Shown in pieces: positions 11,141-21,452 of a stretch of 64,000 nt of DNA (the first letter of the stretch is position 1; the number at the start of each line of letters is the position of its first letter). Both the position numbers and the translations under genes were made by a program. The notes beneath the pieces were generated by a model. The model searched no databases. It was given only the letters and a program-made list of their open reading frames with translations, and had not been told where the DNA came from. Origin of the DNA: Entoloma clypeatum (Eukaryota > Basidiomycota > Agaricomycetes > Agaricales > Entolomataceae); assembly GCA_963565915.1 (NCBI GenBank), contig OY751495.1, positions 2,666,001 through 2,730,000 on the forward strand. The letters are read 5' to 3'.

Positions 11141-12562
11141 ATGGATGAACTAACGTGCACATTCTCCCGCCTGACTGTTACCAACAGAGCTGTTCGACCC
11201 CTGTCCCAAATGCCAGACGATCTGCTCTACCAGCTGTTCAAATCCATCTTACCTCCACAATCGGCGGATGCCATCTTGGTAGCCGTGACCCTATCGCACG
11301 TTTGCGCAAATTGGCGGGCCATCATCGTCGATGCACCCATGTTCTGGACGTATGTCGACATGCCTATAACACGTAAACAGCGGGACCATACCCAGGTTGT
11401 CGCCTCTTTTCTTCGGCGCTCGCAGCATCTCTCCTTGGACTTTCGCTTCCGCCTACATGCCAGTGCGGAATCTGTACCCCCTCATGCTGTAGAGGCACTA
11501 TCGCTTCACTCACAGCGTTTCCACGCTGTGTCGGTATTAGCTCATCCCCATGCCTCGTTGAGCATTGCTTTCCAGGCCATTTTCTCCATGAAGCTGCCCC
11601 TCATCCAACATTTCGATCTAGCTGTCGTGGGGCAACAGCGGTGCACAATCTCCATGACTCCTCGCTCGCCAGACCGACTGGGATGCTTTGTGGACCACCT
11701 CATCGCCCCACATACCCCAACGCCATATTTGGATTGGTCAGTAAAGAGGTTCAATCTCACCTCACTATCTTTGAAATACGTCGACATCGCGGCTGCCGTC
11801 CTCCTCCCTATCCTCATCCTCACCCAGTCCACACTCCGTCAGCTGGAGTTCTACAGTGACTATCGGGACCCCTGCCCCGACGTTCTTCCCTACATCACTC
11901 TCCCCAACCTCCTCTCTCTCCGGATTGGTTACCGACGGGCCGACGTCCTGTGTCGTCTCGTCGACCGACTAATCCTGCCAACCGTCTCCTCTGCATCTGT
12001 ACAAGACTTCGGACGATGTCCAGAGCACGCCACTCCGCCCCGGTACCGAGATACCTACTTCAGGTCGGTGATTGCGCAGGAGAAAGACGCATCCAAGCTC
12101 CTCGTCGCCATGTGTCCTTTCAGGAACGTAACTCATCTCAAGCTCCGTGGCGTCCTGTGCCCGTCCACCCCCTCGGAGAACCTCGCACTACCGCTACAAT
12201 ACCTCTTCGAGGGCCTCGCCTCTCTCTCCCTCATGAAATGCGACCCCAAGTTCATGGTGGCGCTCTTGGACGTGACGTCGCTGTGCGACACCAGCCTTCT
12301 GAGGGACCTGACGGACCTCAGCACCACGTGCGAAGAGTACGCTGTCATGATGAAGTACTTGGCCCTGCGTGCTGCGCGTGGCTTACCTCGGTTGAAGCTG
12401 CTGTCTGTCAACCCGAAGCTGTCTCTATTGCGGCATTTCTATTCCAAATATGCGGAAGAGATGCGTGTGTTGGGTCGGTATCGCGTTGTAGGTCCTACGG
12501 ACTTTGCGTCCACCTTGTATACCAGCCAATCGCGGCGAACGAGAGACTCTAGGTTTTCATGA
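11141..12562 (+). CDS. F-box-like domain protein (mushroom type)
   Basis: Single exon, 473 aa. The N-terminal F-box-like motif is clear: LPDDLLYQLF-type start written here as MPDDLLYQLFKSILPP, then LSHVCANWRAIIVDAPMFWTYVD (about residues 25-75), matching the F-box-like pattern LSxVCxxWRxIxxxxPxLW of Agaricomycetes. The rest is leucine-rich with no catalytic motif. Expected role: substrate adaptor of an SCF ubiquitin ligase. It is unrelated in detail to the three F-box/LRR-like paralogues elsewhere in the window, which lack the VCxxWRxI signature. The start is the first ATG of the frame. Family assignment is firm, target unknown. Confidence 0.85.
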   Translation: MDELTCTFSRLTVTNRAVRPLSQMPDDLLYQLFKSILPPQSADAILVAVTLSHVCANWRAIIVDAPMFWTYVDMPITRKQRDHTQVVASFLRRSQHLSLDFRFRLHASAESVPPHAVEALSLHSQRFHAVSVLAHPHASLSIAFQAIFSMKLPLIQHFDLAVVGQQRCTISMTPRSPDRLGCFVDHLIAPHTPTPYLDWSVKRFNLTSLSLKYVDIAAAVLLPILILTQSTLRQLEFYSDYRDPCPDVLPYITLPNLLSLRIGYRRADVLCRLVDRLILPTVSSASVQDFGRCPEHATPPRYRDTYFRSVIAQEKDASKLLVAMCPFRNVTHLKLRGVLCPSTPSENLALPLQYLFEGLASLSLMKCDPKFMVALLDVTSLCDTSLLRDLTDLSTTCEEYAVMMKYLALRAARGLPRLKLLSVNPKLSLLRHFYSKYAEEMRVLGRYRVVGPTDFASTLYTSQSRRTRDSRFS

Positions 12563-12925
12563 TTCGTGCTCGGACGTTCGTATTTCCGATGTTTTCAGTA
12601 CTAATCATTGTCTATTTTTATAGTATTTATGGTCATATTCACCCGCTTTGTATAAGTTGCTCCTTTGCTTTGTCGATTGCTAGATTGTTGTCTTGTTATT
12701 GAACGGGGACGCTTCGCTATCATATATCATGGATTGTCCCGCTAACGCGTGCAGAGACATGATCCTTTCAATATTGAACTGAACATTAGAACTTCGCCAC
12801 TAACATCTTCGGACGTCAAGAAAAAGCTCCAAGTTCAAAGAAAATATCAAGAGGCAGAGGATTGACATAAAATACAGCAAATATCGTGAAAGGAAAAGGT
12901 TGTAATTGATTTTGCTCCCGGTGAG
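12563..12925. other. Convergent intergenic spacer
   Basis: Between the 3' ends of the F-box gene and the Cys-rich GPI-type gene. AT-leaning, no exon seen. Confidence 0.5.
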
Positions 12926-13719
12926 CTAATGGAAGTGAAGGATGTTGGCAGTGAATAGCGCCATGATCGCGAAGGCAATCGGGGTGCCAGCCGTCAATGC
13001 TGCCGCCCCAGACGACGGAAGCGGCGAACCACTAGCGGTCGTCGATGGTTTTCCGGTTGTAGTCGTCGATGGCGGGCTAGTTGTGGTAGTGTATGGCAGG
13101 CTGGTAGTGGTAGTGGGTGGCAGGCTGCTGCTGGGCCCGGTGACTGTCGTGCCGACACTCGTTTGAGACGCAGGAGTCGTGTAGGTACCGGTGACTTCTT
13201 TGGACGTGCTTGTAGTGCTGGTGGTGGTGTACGCCGCGGACGTATTTGCGGCTAAACACTCGGGCTTGCCGGAGGTGTCGCGATGACAGGTCTTGGACAG
13301 AGCTTTTTGTTGGAAGATGGTAGATTAATCTACGCCTGACTCGGTAAATAGATATGACCTGAGGAACGACTCACGACAGTAGAAATTATCATTGGGGCAC
13401 GCAACACAGGTGACATCGGATGTCCCGGGGGTGCATGGCTGGTTTTGATTGTTGGGGTTGAGACACGATGGTCCCTCTTGACAGCATCCGGACGGAGTGC
13501 AGACTGTGCCCACTGGGCAACAAGATTCCTCTGGAGGTCCGAGTTGAGTTGATATACCACGGCACAAGGAGGGTGAATGGACTTACTGCCATCACAGACA
13601 TTGTAACCTTTGTCGCAGGTTGGGAACTTTAGACGGGGAGCAAGTGACCATCCGGTGGATGGCAGAGCATGAGAAAACAAGAGACAGCCAACGATCGCAA
13701 GGTTCATCATCATCATCAT
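12926..13719 (-). CDS. Secreted Cys-rich, Ser/Thr-rich GPI-type protein, copy 1
   Basis: Exons (minus) 13719-13587, 13530-13375, 13302-12926 give 221 aa. It starts with five Met codons, then a signal peptide (NLAIVGCLLFSHALPSTGWS). A Cys-rich module follows: CDKGYNVCDG, ESCCPVGTVC, CCQEGPSC, CVACPNDNFYC, KTCHRDTSGKPEC. Then comes a Thr/Ser/Pro stalk (repeated TTTTSLPYTTTTSPP) and a hydrophobic end (GTPIAFAIMALFTANIL) typical of GPI attachment. Intron positions and phases match the paralogue at 32.9 kb. Expected at the plasma membrane or cell wall; no enzymatic motif. Not identified beyond this architecture. Confidence 0.8.
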
Positions 13720-14271
13720 ACTTATTCGTTCGAGCCTTCGAGGACGGCTAAGGAGGTCTTCAAGCCAGCAGGGTCCCCCCTCTTTATATGTAAATGGGTG
13801 CCCGCCATGTGCGTGCCCCAGGGTGGGACGTACATGTACATCAGTACCTGGGCCTGAGGCATGACAGGAACTTGTGCGGCTCGAACCTGGAAGTCAGCCA
13901 GTTATTTGATATGTACTTAATTGCCGCAGCGCAGACTCTACGAGAGATGTCGATGACAATAAACCGATCCCATGTAGAGCAGACCCTCTTACAATATCAA
14001 AGATCACTAAGTGGTGCCGGTGGTGTCAGTAAATGGATATATAAGTGAGAGCTCAGATGATCCAGCCCATTCTGCAAGCCTGCTGAACCTGTCAGCAAAC
14101 TTCTCGATACGAGCCTTCGTCAAGGGGGCCGCCGAGAGGACCTTCTGCTGATCCGTTGACGCGTCGTGTTGTCGTGACCTGTCACGCTCTCTCTTGCCAC
14201 CCATCTGCCGCACGCGTCGTGATTTCGAGCGCCTCATCACCCTTTTCTAATCGACTTCGCCCACATTCACG
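13720..14271. other. Divergent intergenic region
   Basis: Holds the upstream regions of the Cys-rich gene (minus) and SUMO (plus). No exon recognised. Confidence 0.5.
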
Positions 14272-14870
14272 ATGGGGTCACCCGAACCCGAAGATGTTAA
14301 GCCCAAGCTCAATCTCAACATTGCTTACGATGGCACCAGTGTGTAGTTTCATCTGCAGATAAAAAGTTGGGGCTGACCGACTATGGATGATGTCGGTCGG
14401 CATCTGCAGCTATAACAGTGAAGGTCAAGGCAAACATGAAGTTTGGAAAAATATTCTCCGCTGCCGAGGTGAGTGCTCTGCAGGAGGAAAGTCTCGATAA
14501 TCGCAATTGAAAGGGCGCGTCTTCAGCAACGGTTTTCGAAGGAGCCAGGTGCTTTGATCTTTTCCATACCTGGCATGACACCACATTTGAACCCTCTCCC
14601 ACCCATCTGGTTGACCAGGAACGTTCAAGTTCACGTATGATGGGACGCGATTGAAGGCGGACGAAACCCCGGCAGACGTGAGTAACTGAGTCTTGCCATA
14701 CTTCTGGAGAGATTGATGGTGCTGATATGTATAGCACGATATGGAAGATGGCGATCAAATTGATGCTTTTCTTGAGCAGGTTAGTTCCTGCCTCATTCTA
14801 TGGTTTTAACGCAACTGCTTAATTCGTCCGTAAGCTTGGAGGGGCGCCTTGGACAGAACGAAATACGTGA
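14272..14870 (+). CDS. SMT3: SUMO (small ubiquitin-like modifier) precursor
   Basis: Six exons: 14272-14338, 14410-14468, 14527-14548, 14619-14677, 14735-14779, 14835-14870, 95 aa. The ubiquitin-like fold is clear: KPKLNLNIAYDGT, ITVKVKANMKFGKIFSAAE, QRFSKEPGTFKFTYDGTRL, ADETPADHDMEDGDQIDAFL. The chain ends EQLGG and then an eight-residue tail APWTERNT, so an SUMO protease would cut after Gly87 to expose the diglycine for conjugation. The DMEDGDxIDA stretch is the hallmark that separates SUMO from ubiquitin. Exon 3 is only 22 nt. No consensus internal SUMO-acceptor Lys was identified. Acts in the nucleus and cytosol through E1/E2/E3 transfer to target lysines. Confidence 0.92.
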
Positions 14871-15240
14871 CTTATCAAATATCTATCCACGCACGAGCAT
14901 GTACCATACTCTCCTTTCTTATCCGCATTCTCCGATCTTCTCTTGGGGCAATCCATCACGAGCGGTCTTGCAAGATGACAATCCGGAGATCGTGGTTACC
15001 TTCAATGTGCTCTTTGCGTTCGTACCCGTCTCTGTTTTGACCGGTTCAGGCATCTAAAGGCTCTACGCTGTGTTTTCACAACGCTTTACTTTCACTGGGA
15101 ACGCGATACATGCTAGAACAAAGCATACCGTAGCCTCACAAAGCATCAGCTTTGGAGAAATGTCACGTGTCATGGAATGACGTCACGCATCGTTCATAGT
15201 GGTTTTGCGGGGTCGCGTATCATTGCAGCGATCCACCATC
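14871..15240. other. Intergenic spacer
   Basis: SUMO 3' region and NTF2-like 5' region. No exon supported. Confidence 0.5.
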
Positions 15241-16232
15241 ATGCAGAATCCTCAGGAAGAGTTGCCCACCATCGTGCCACATCTTCTCGCCACAGAATCC
15301 CCGGATATACAAAGGGAGACGGTGATGAAGTACTTTACGGAAGATGCCAGCTTTAGCCACCCTTTTTGTAGGGTCCAGTCTGCGCCTCAATCGCGCGACG
15401 ACATCCTGAGCATCTATCAGTCAGTGTTTGCGCACTTTCTCGTTGATTGCTCATTCGCACTCTGTCCGCTTCAGATTCTACCGATTCTTGTCACCGAAAA
15501 TTGAAGTCGATATACTGAACGTTGGTAAGGTTACTCTGAGCGGTTTACCGTGACGTTGCTGGATCTCGTCCACAGTATTCGATCCCGAACGCAACACCCT
15601 TTTCCTGGACGTTTCTCAACTATTTCATCTATGGTTCTTGCCTGTCAAACCAGTTCCAACCAAGTGAGAAATTCTTTCGCAGTACGCTTCGACTCGCCGC
15701 CCGACCCTTTGGTTTGTTTTTTTCCTTTACAGCCTGAAGGTCTACCTCAAGTTGGTAAAGAAGAATAAATTGTATTACATTTCCTCCCAGGAAGATTTTT
15801 ATCATCCCGACGTCAGTCATGCTGCCCGACTGTTTTTCATTTCGGCGCATATAGTCATGCTTTCTGCTTCCTTAGGAATTGTGCAAGCTTCTGTTCCCAC
15901 CCATCGCCCCACTTGTGAATTACTCTCTCGCTATAGGGCGCCGTGCGACTATCCTTGGGACTTCGGTCGTCCAATCCTTTGGTTATTGGCGACCCAGTGA
16001 CACAAGGAAGGAGAATGACGAACGAAAAGATGACCCCGACGACAAAAAGCAACCTCAGGATCCAGAGAACACTAAAGAAGGAGAGGGAGGGGAATGGCAC
16101 GAGGTCAGGAGGGCGAAGAAAAATCGCTCGAGGAAAAAGGATCGCCACCACCAAGATTCGGCGTCCAAGACCGGTGAGAAAAACTCTCGGTTCGGGGAAG
16201 CAGATTCTCAGAATGGAGCGTCGTCGTCATGA
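15241..16232 (+). CDS. SigF-like NTF2-like domain protein
   Basis: Exons 15241-15419, 15475-15524, 15576-15663, 15733-15811, 15876-16232 give 250 aa. The NTF2-like cone fold is suggested by PHLLATESPDIQRETVMKYF, FTEDASFSHPFCRV, DDILSIYQFYRFLSPKIEVD, VFDPERNTLFLDVSQLFHLW and LKVYLKLVKKNKLYYISSQEDFYHP. This order is that of the fungal SigF-like NTF2-like proteins. A hydrophobic stretch near residues 135-170 (LLFPPIAPLVNYSLAIG) may touch a membrane. The C-terminal about 70 residues are highly charged (RKENDERKDDPDDKK, AKKNRSRKKDRHH) and disordered-looking. No catalytic role is known for this family in fungi; function not assigned. Confidence 0.82.
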
Positions 16233-16467
16233 GCTGCTCTCTGGTTCCTTTTCTGGACACCAAAAAAATGTTTCATTTTATGCATAAGCGTACCATATTA
16301 CTTTCAAGAATTGTATGCCGTTCAATTGGGCAGGGCGCATGAACATCACGGTTACATAAGAACATTGAAAGCGTCACCTCTCGGATCACAAGGCGTCGAG
16401 TCGACGTCATCCTTGCGAAGCGCCGAGACAAAAGGCAACCTACCAGTTCAACAAAAATACAGCGATC

Positions 16468-17175
16468 ATGTCAAGGGCAGCTTACGACATCAAATCCTGT
16501 TATCCAGTTAGAAATCTCGAAAGTGACCGAGTCAAACTCATACCGTTTCTAGTGAGATATAGCCGTCGAAACATGCAGAGGCATTAGAACCTCCGTCGTA
16601 CGATCATCTTCCTACATATGACACCATTTATATCTGGTGAGGGTTTCGCGGAAAGGCTTTGGGACGGGGTCGCATACATCCGGACCCCAGGCCTGATGTT
16701 TGTTCGCAGTGTACGACAAAACCAAGGGTGCCCGAGACAGGTCATGTCGAGGGCGCGACTCGCGGGTCTCATAGGGTTACACCAACACCTCTGCAGCGTA
16801 ACTCACCACCGAAATCGACCAAAATCAGCATTCGTGCTGATTTCGCCGCGGTTCTAGGTGGACGCACGTCACCTCGAACGCGATCGGACTGCCACTGCAC
16901 TGCGCGCTGGATCTGCCTTCCGTGGGCGGACTGGGACTGCGCCGTGTCGAGTGGAGGACGAGTCCGTTGAACGAGCCGCGTCTCAGCGCTGCCGCAAGAG
17001 GGATGGGATTCAAAAAGAATGGAGATTTTAGGTGACACTGGCGAAGGAGGCGGGAAATGGGCTGCAGCGAAGAGCTGGGGATCCGAAGGAGCGGAACCCG
17101 GGGAGAGATAGTGTGACCCTGAGCATCTGCTGGGAAGAATCGGTGAGAGATCGTGTGGATGATGTATATGGCTAG
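16468..17175 (+). pseudogene. GNAT acetyltransferase pseudogene, copy 1
   Basis: Begins with MSRAAYDIKS and LESDRVKLIPFL, matching the start of the copy at 17.6 kb, then SKHAEA, FVRSVYDKTKG, THVTSNAIGL, GLGLRRVEWRTSPLNEPRLS and a C-terminal SVRDRVDD, but these pieces lie in different frames with several stops between them. The first intron is shortened to 11 bp, too small to splice. GNAT proteins transfer acetyl from acetyl-CoA; this copy cannot make a full enzyme. It is more eroded than the adjacent copy. Confidence 0.8.
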
Positions 17176-17603
17176 GACAAGCTAGACGAATGGGTGATTT
17201 CACAGCACAACTTTATGGAGGTGGTCACATTTTTGTACATGAGAAAATGACATTCTGTCTTTACGAATCGTGTGGTCCATGTGAATGTTAGCTGAAAAGG
17301 GGAGGTTGCGCCGGGAAACAACCAAAAAGAGCCTGTGGTGGTGGTCGATATCTGCTTGCTGACTCCAGATGGACTGTCGTCCGCGACATCGCGGTTCAAT
17401 GGTCAGTCCCACCGGTCCGGTAAGCTTCAGATCCAGAGGAGCCTAGAAGCAGTTGCAGACTTGCATTACTTAGAATAAGTATTGCGGGCCCCGTCGGGAC
17501 GGATCCCGCATTCGGACAGCCTTTCGCTTGGGACGGACCGAACTGGAAGAAAATATTATTCCGTCGAATGCTCAGATAGTCATAAGAAGATCAAAAAATT
17601 ACC

Positions 17604-18369
17604 ATGTCCATGAAAGAGTATGATCATAACTTCTCTTTCTCAGTCAAAGATCTGGAGAGTGATCGCGTCAAGCTCACGCCATTCATAGTCGAGTGAGCAT
17701 CCACCTGTACGGAACAGACAAGGGGAAAGCTAATGAGCAATAATAGCCCTCCAAGCATGCCGAGGCATATCTAACACTGGAAGCGCCGACGTACCAACAT
17801 TTACCGTACTGTCCATTTCCATCCAATGAAACCTTCAAGACGTTTTACGACAACCGACATCCACCCGAATCCAGGAATTGTCATATTCGCTGTATACGAT
17901 AAGACCAAAGCGACTGCAACAGACAACCCAGATGGAGCGATCGCGGGCATCATCGGATACGCAAACACCTCAGCAATCAATTTAGTCACTGAAATCGCGT
18001 GGAGTGCTGACATCGCCCCCCAGTTCCAGCGGACGCACATCACGTCGCACGCGATCGGGCTTTTGTTGCATTACGCGCTAGACGCGCCCTCCGCTAGGGG
18101 CCTTGGACTCCGGCGAGTCGAATGGCGAGCGAGCGTGCTGAACGAGCCGAGTTTAAGGGCGGCAGAAAGGATGGGAATGAAGCGGTAAGGGTATTTTAGA
18201 TGGACCATGGTGCTCCCCCGGGATGTCTGGAAAACGGGAAATGGGAAGGTTAGAAGAAAAGGGGACCCAAGAGAGTACAGCATTGGGAGAGACACTTTTT
18301 CGCTGGGAATCTGTTGGGACGAATTCCGTGAGGGATCATGTGGATGCCGTCATGGCCAGGTTACAATGA
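17604..18369 (+). pseudogene. GNAT acetyltransferase pseudogene, copy 2
   Basis: Exon 1 17604-17687 (MSMKEYDHNF, LESDRVKLTPFI), intron 17688-17746, then PSKHAEAYLTLEAPTYQHLP and ETFKTFYDNR. A one-base shift near 17865 moves the frame to PNPGIVIFAVYDKTK, IAGIIGYANTSAINLVTEI, GLGLRRVEWRASVLNEPSLR and RMGMKR. A TAA at about 18186 stands where related proteins have Glu (KREG), after which the same frame continues RWTMVLP, RKGDPREYSIGRDTFSLGICWDE. A second one-base insertion near 18322 is shown by comparison with copy 1 (SVRDRVDD versus SVRDHVDAVMARL in the other frame). Three lesions make a pseudogene likely; base-calling errors at three sites are less likely but possible. An internal 120-aa frame (17826-18188) covers most of the acetyl-CoA fold. 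Confidence 0.72.
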
Positions 18370-21300
18370 TGGCAAGCTTTCTCTTAGGCAGGGGGGACTT
18401 CGTATGGAACAGCGATGTGCCCAAGGATCGGGTTTACCGGTGATCGTCGCTGATGGTTTTGGTTCCAGTCAGTGTGGTAGGGCCAGGCGGCCGGGCAGAA
18501 CGAATTGTCTTCTGGCGTGCGGACCTTGTTCATACCCGGATTGTGCCTCAGCCTCACCTGCTGCTTTTCCGTCAATTCCCTTGAACGCGTAACCGGCATG
18601 TAAATTTTGAACTTGGACTTACTCTTATGATCGTCGTTGTGAGGGGTTCCGAAAGCTTTATTTCTGAAAGGAAAAAAAACCTGGAGCAAGAAATATCTCT
18701 CTAAAAGTAAAAGTCGTCGCTTCAATTGGCTTACCTAAATCGTAGATTTCATCTCAGCTGCCTCGCGATGACGGATATTTCTCACAATTCAGAAACGTCC
18801 GGTCCCCGTGATGTTCTCAACCTCCTGTCTTCTGGACCTGAAATGCTACACCCCGCATGTATACCCAATTGCTTGCGTTTTGAAGTATCCACACTCTGCG
18901 ACGTGCCAGGAACATTTGAAAATCTCCCAAGAAAAGATCACGACGATCCGACTGAAGGCTAGTTTAGGAAGTAGGGCGGCCTTCTCATGTCCAAGTCGTT
19001 GTTCCAGTCGCGGGGATACGGAGGGTTGAATGGTGAGGAATCCTTGACGTTACTGTGAATTCATAGATAACTTCCCTGGATGGTTGTTGAAATTTCCTTG
19101 CGGGTATCATTGACGTTTTGCTGGCGACGTGGCATAGTAAATAGACTTGAGTTCAAAACTTTCCTCCGTTCTCCTTTACTTGATCTGTATGCAATGCCAT
19201 CATGAATAAGGGCATTGCATGAAGCGCTGATCTACTCTACCTCTTCGTCGGGCTCTTGGAAAACCAATTCGAGGGTTCGTGCGGATAATATGTATGGTGT
19301 GTGAAGATAGTATAATTTGAGCACTTACTGCCATTCAAACGGACTTGTAAATATTGGAAGGCAATAATACATGTCCATCAACACGAACAAAAGGGCGTGT
19401 TGGTGACGAACGAGTCATGGTATAAACACGGTGCATCCGGCTCACGATGAGGAAGGTCTGCATTCAAGTTTGATTCAAGTGGGAAAGCGGCCTCGAGGCA
19501 CCTTGACTCGATCGTCACTTGGTCTTGCTTCAAGCTAACGGGAACATCGGGAGAACATCCTAATGAATTTAGGTTAGTGGGCTCCTCTTGCAAACCAACC
19601 GATCATGGACTGGGATCGGTGCCTGGCGTGGCGCGTGTATTGAAAGCAAATTGAATGGCCAATTTCTCGGAAGCAGCTGTGTTTCCCAGATAACAACAGC
19701 CAACAAACCTTGTGGAGTTGGGTATGTGACCTTTGAAGCTGGAATTAAGTAGGCTGGACATATCAAGCATTCCGGAAATCTAGAAACCTGGTGAATCAAT
19801 GTGTCAAAATCACTGCGACTCCCTGATCCCTCAATACCTGAGTTTCCAATGACACCTATTGACGCTGATGGACATTGTAGAGGGTCACTCAAGGGTCGTT
19901 GCTCCGGTTTTCCGCTCGGGCAGGTATACATACTTATCAAGGTGCCTTATCGCAAAAGATCGTCGGTGACCCAGGGTGGATGTGACATGTGACACATGTG
20001 CATGAACCCGAATACTTTTGTGGCAAACTGCCTTGGATCGCAGCTGCACCCTTAAAACTCAAGCAACAACTCCTAATATAACCCTCAGCCTGTTGTCCGT
20101 TTTGTAAACCCTTGAGGAGCTTCTGCTGTTGCTAGGAAGCCGGAATTGCGAGTGCTCAAATTTCAAAACCAGGAGTTTTACGATATGTCAGGATCTTATT
20201 TGGAGCTCAGCTCAGGGCGCGGCTTCATATGAGGGAGTTGCAAACAACATGGGAGTATTGCTTGGCAGAGCCATTAGGCAGTGGCGAGCAGAGCTTGAAT
20301 TATCACCGTTCCAAATGCGCTCAATGAATGAATGAATGGTCTATCAGGATACCATGCCATTACAGTAAAATATCGGTAGGATGATTAAGTGCTACAATAA
20401 AGTGCAAAATTGTCGAGAGAAATCTATTGATCGCAAGGGGGTATTTGGATGGAAATTGTACCTACGATGACCTAGGACACCATTTAATACCTCCCAAACA
20501 AAACAAGTACAAGTACTGGGAACTCGACTCGAACTCACAGAGGGACTGCGGGTATCAAGCGACGAAGGTGGACATTCAGTGGCGCAGTACCGGTACCGCA
20601 AGATCATTTGCCTGATCTAGAAAAATGGCTTTTCAGACCTACCTCCACACATTGATGATATCTGTAAATGCTTCGCCTTTGGGAGACCGATGGAGAATTG
20701 AGTTTGAAGAATTTTCTTTGAGGAAGGAAATAGTGTGGGGCATGCTGGCATGCTTTTGTGTGCGTGGAACGATATAAGGGGGTGCGATATGTGTGATCGA
20801 TTGATCATGCATTTCTTCGGATCTGTCCGGGCCGCATGTCATGATAGCCGGTAATGCAGAATCCGTCTCGCCCTTCTTCTGTCATCCACTGACAGTGAAC
20901 AGACTTCAAACGAGTGCGCGCATAGCACACAGAAACTCTATCCAACCCTGATCGCAGGGGCGCTAGACCAGGTAGATCCTTCTCCAGCATTGCCAGGTCA
21001 GCACCACTCCACTTCTGCTCGTTCATGGCAGGCATTCCATAGTAACTGTGTGCTAATCGAATGTTGTGTGACCACAAAGTTGCAGTCAAATTGGCATATT
21101 ACGAGCACCAGGGAGATCAACCGTTACATAAAGTCGCACCCTTTCAACGAGCCTGCAACGTTGTACCGATAAGTCTTCAAGGCAGCGCGAGGTTCGTTCC
21201 GCTTCCGCTTTGAGAAATGAATATTTCTTTTATTCGTCTTGTCAAAATAGAAAGTCCGACGACCATCTACTCCCATAAGGATCCACGAATTTGGCAACCA

Positions 21301-21452
21301 ATAATCTCATCTTGTCATCCGACTTGCGGCCACCTCGCACCGATCCTTATAACTTGACCCCCAAAGGTGTGCCGTTGAGTCTTCGGTAGTACTCCAGTGG
21401 CAAGAACACCAACCGTGTCGACTCTGTCCCCAATTTCACCGTCAAAAATACA
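18370..21452. other. Gene-poor interval
   Basis: Only short, unsupported open frames on both strands; none shows a known motif or an exon chain with consistent phase. No repeats recognised. A minus-strand frame at 19569-19940 and one at 20805-21089 look protein-like over short stretches but could not be extended. Confidence 0.45.

Noticed and set aside
12942..13166. Val/Gly-rich plus frame
   Set aside because: Antisense shadow of the Thr-rich stalk of the Cys-rich GPI-type gene.
19569..19940. 124-aa minus frame
   Set aside because: No family motif, no splice partners with matching phase, composition not convincing.
20500..20600. Possible tRNA (B-box-like GAGTTCGAGTC on the minus strand)
   Set aside because: No A box at the right distance and no acceptor-stem pairing.
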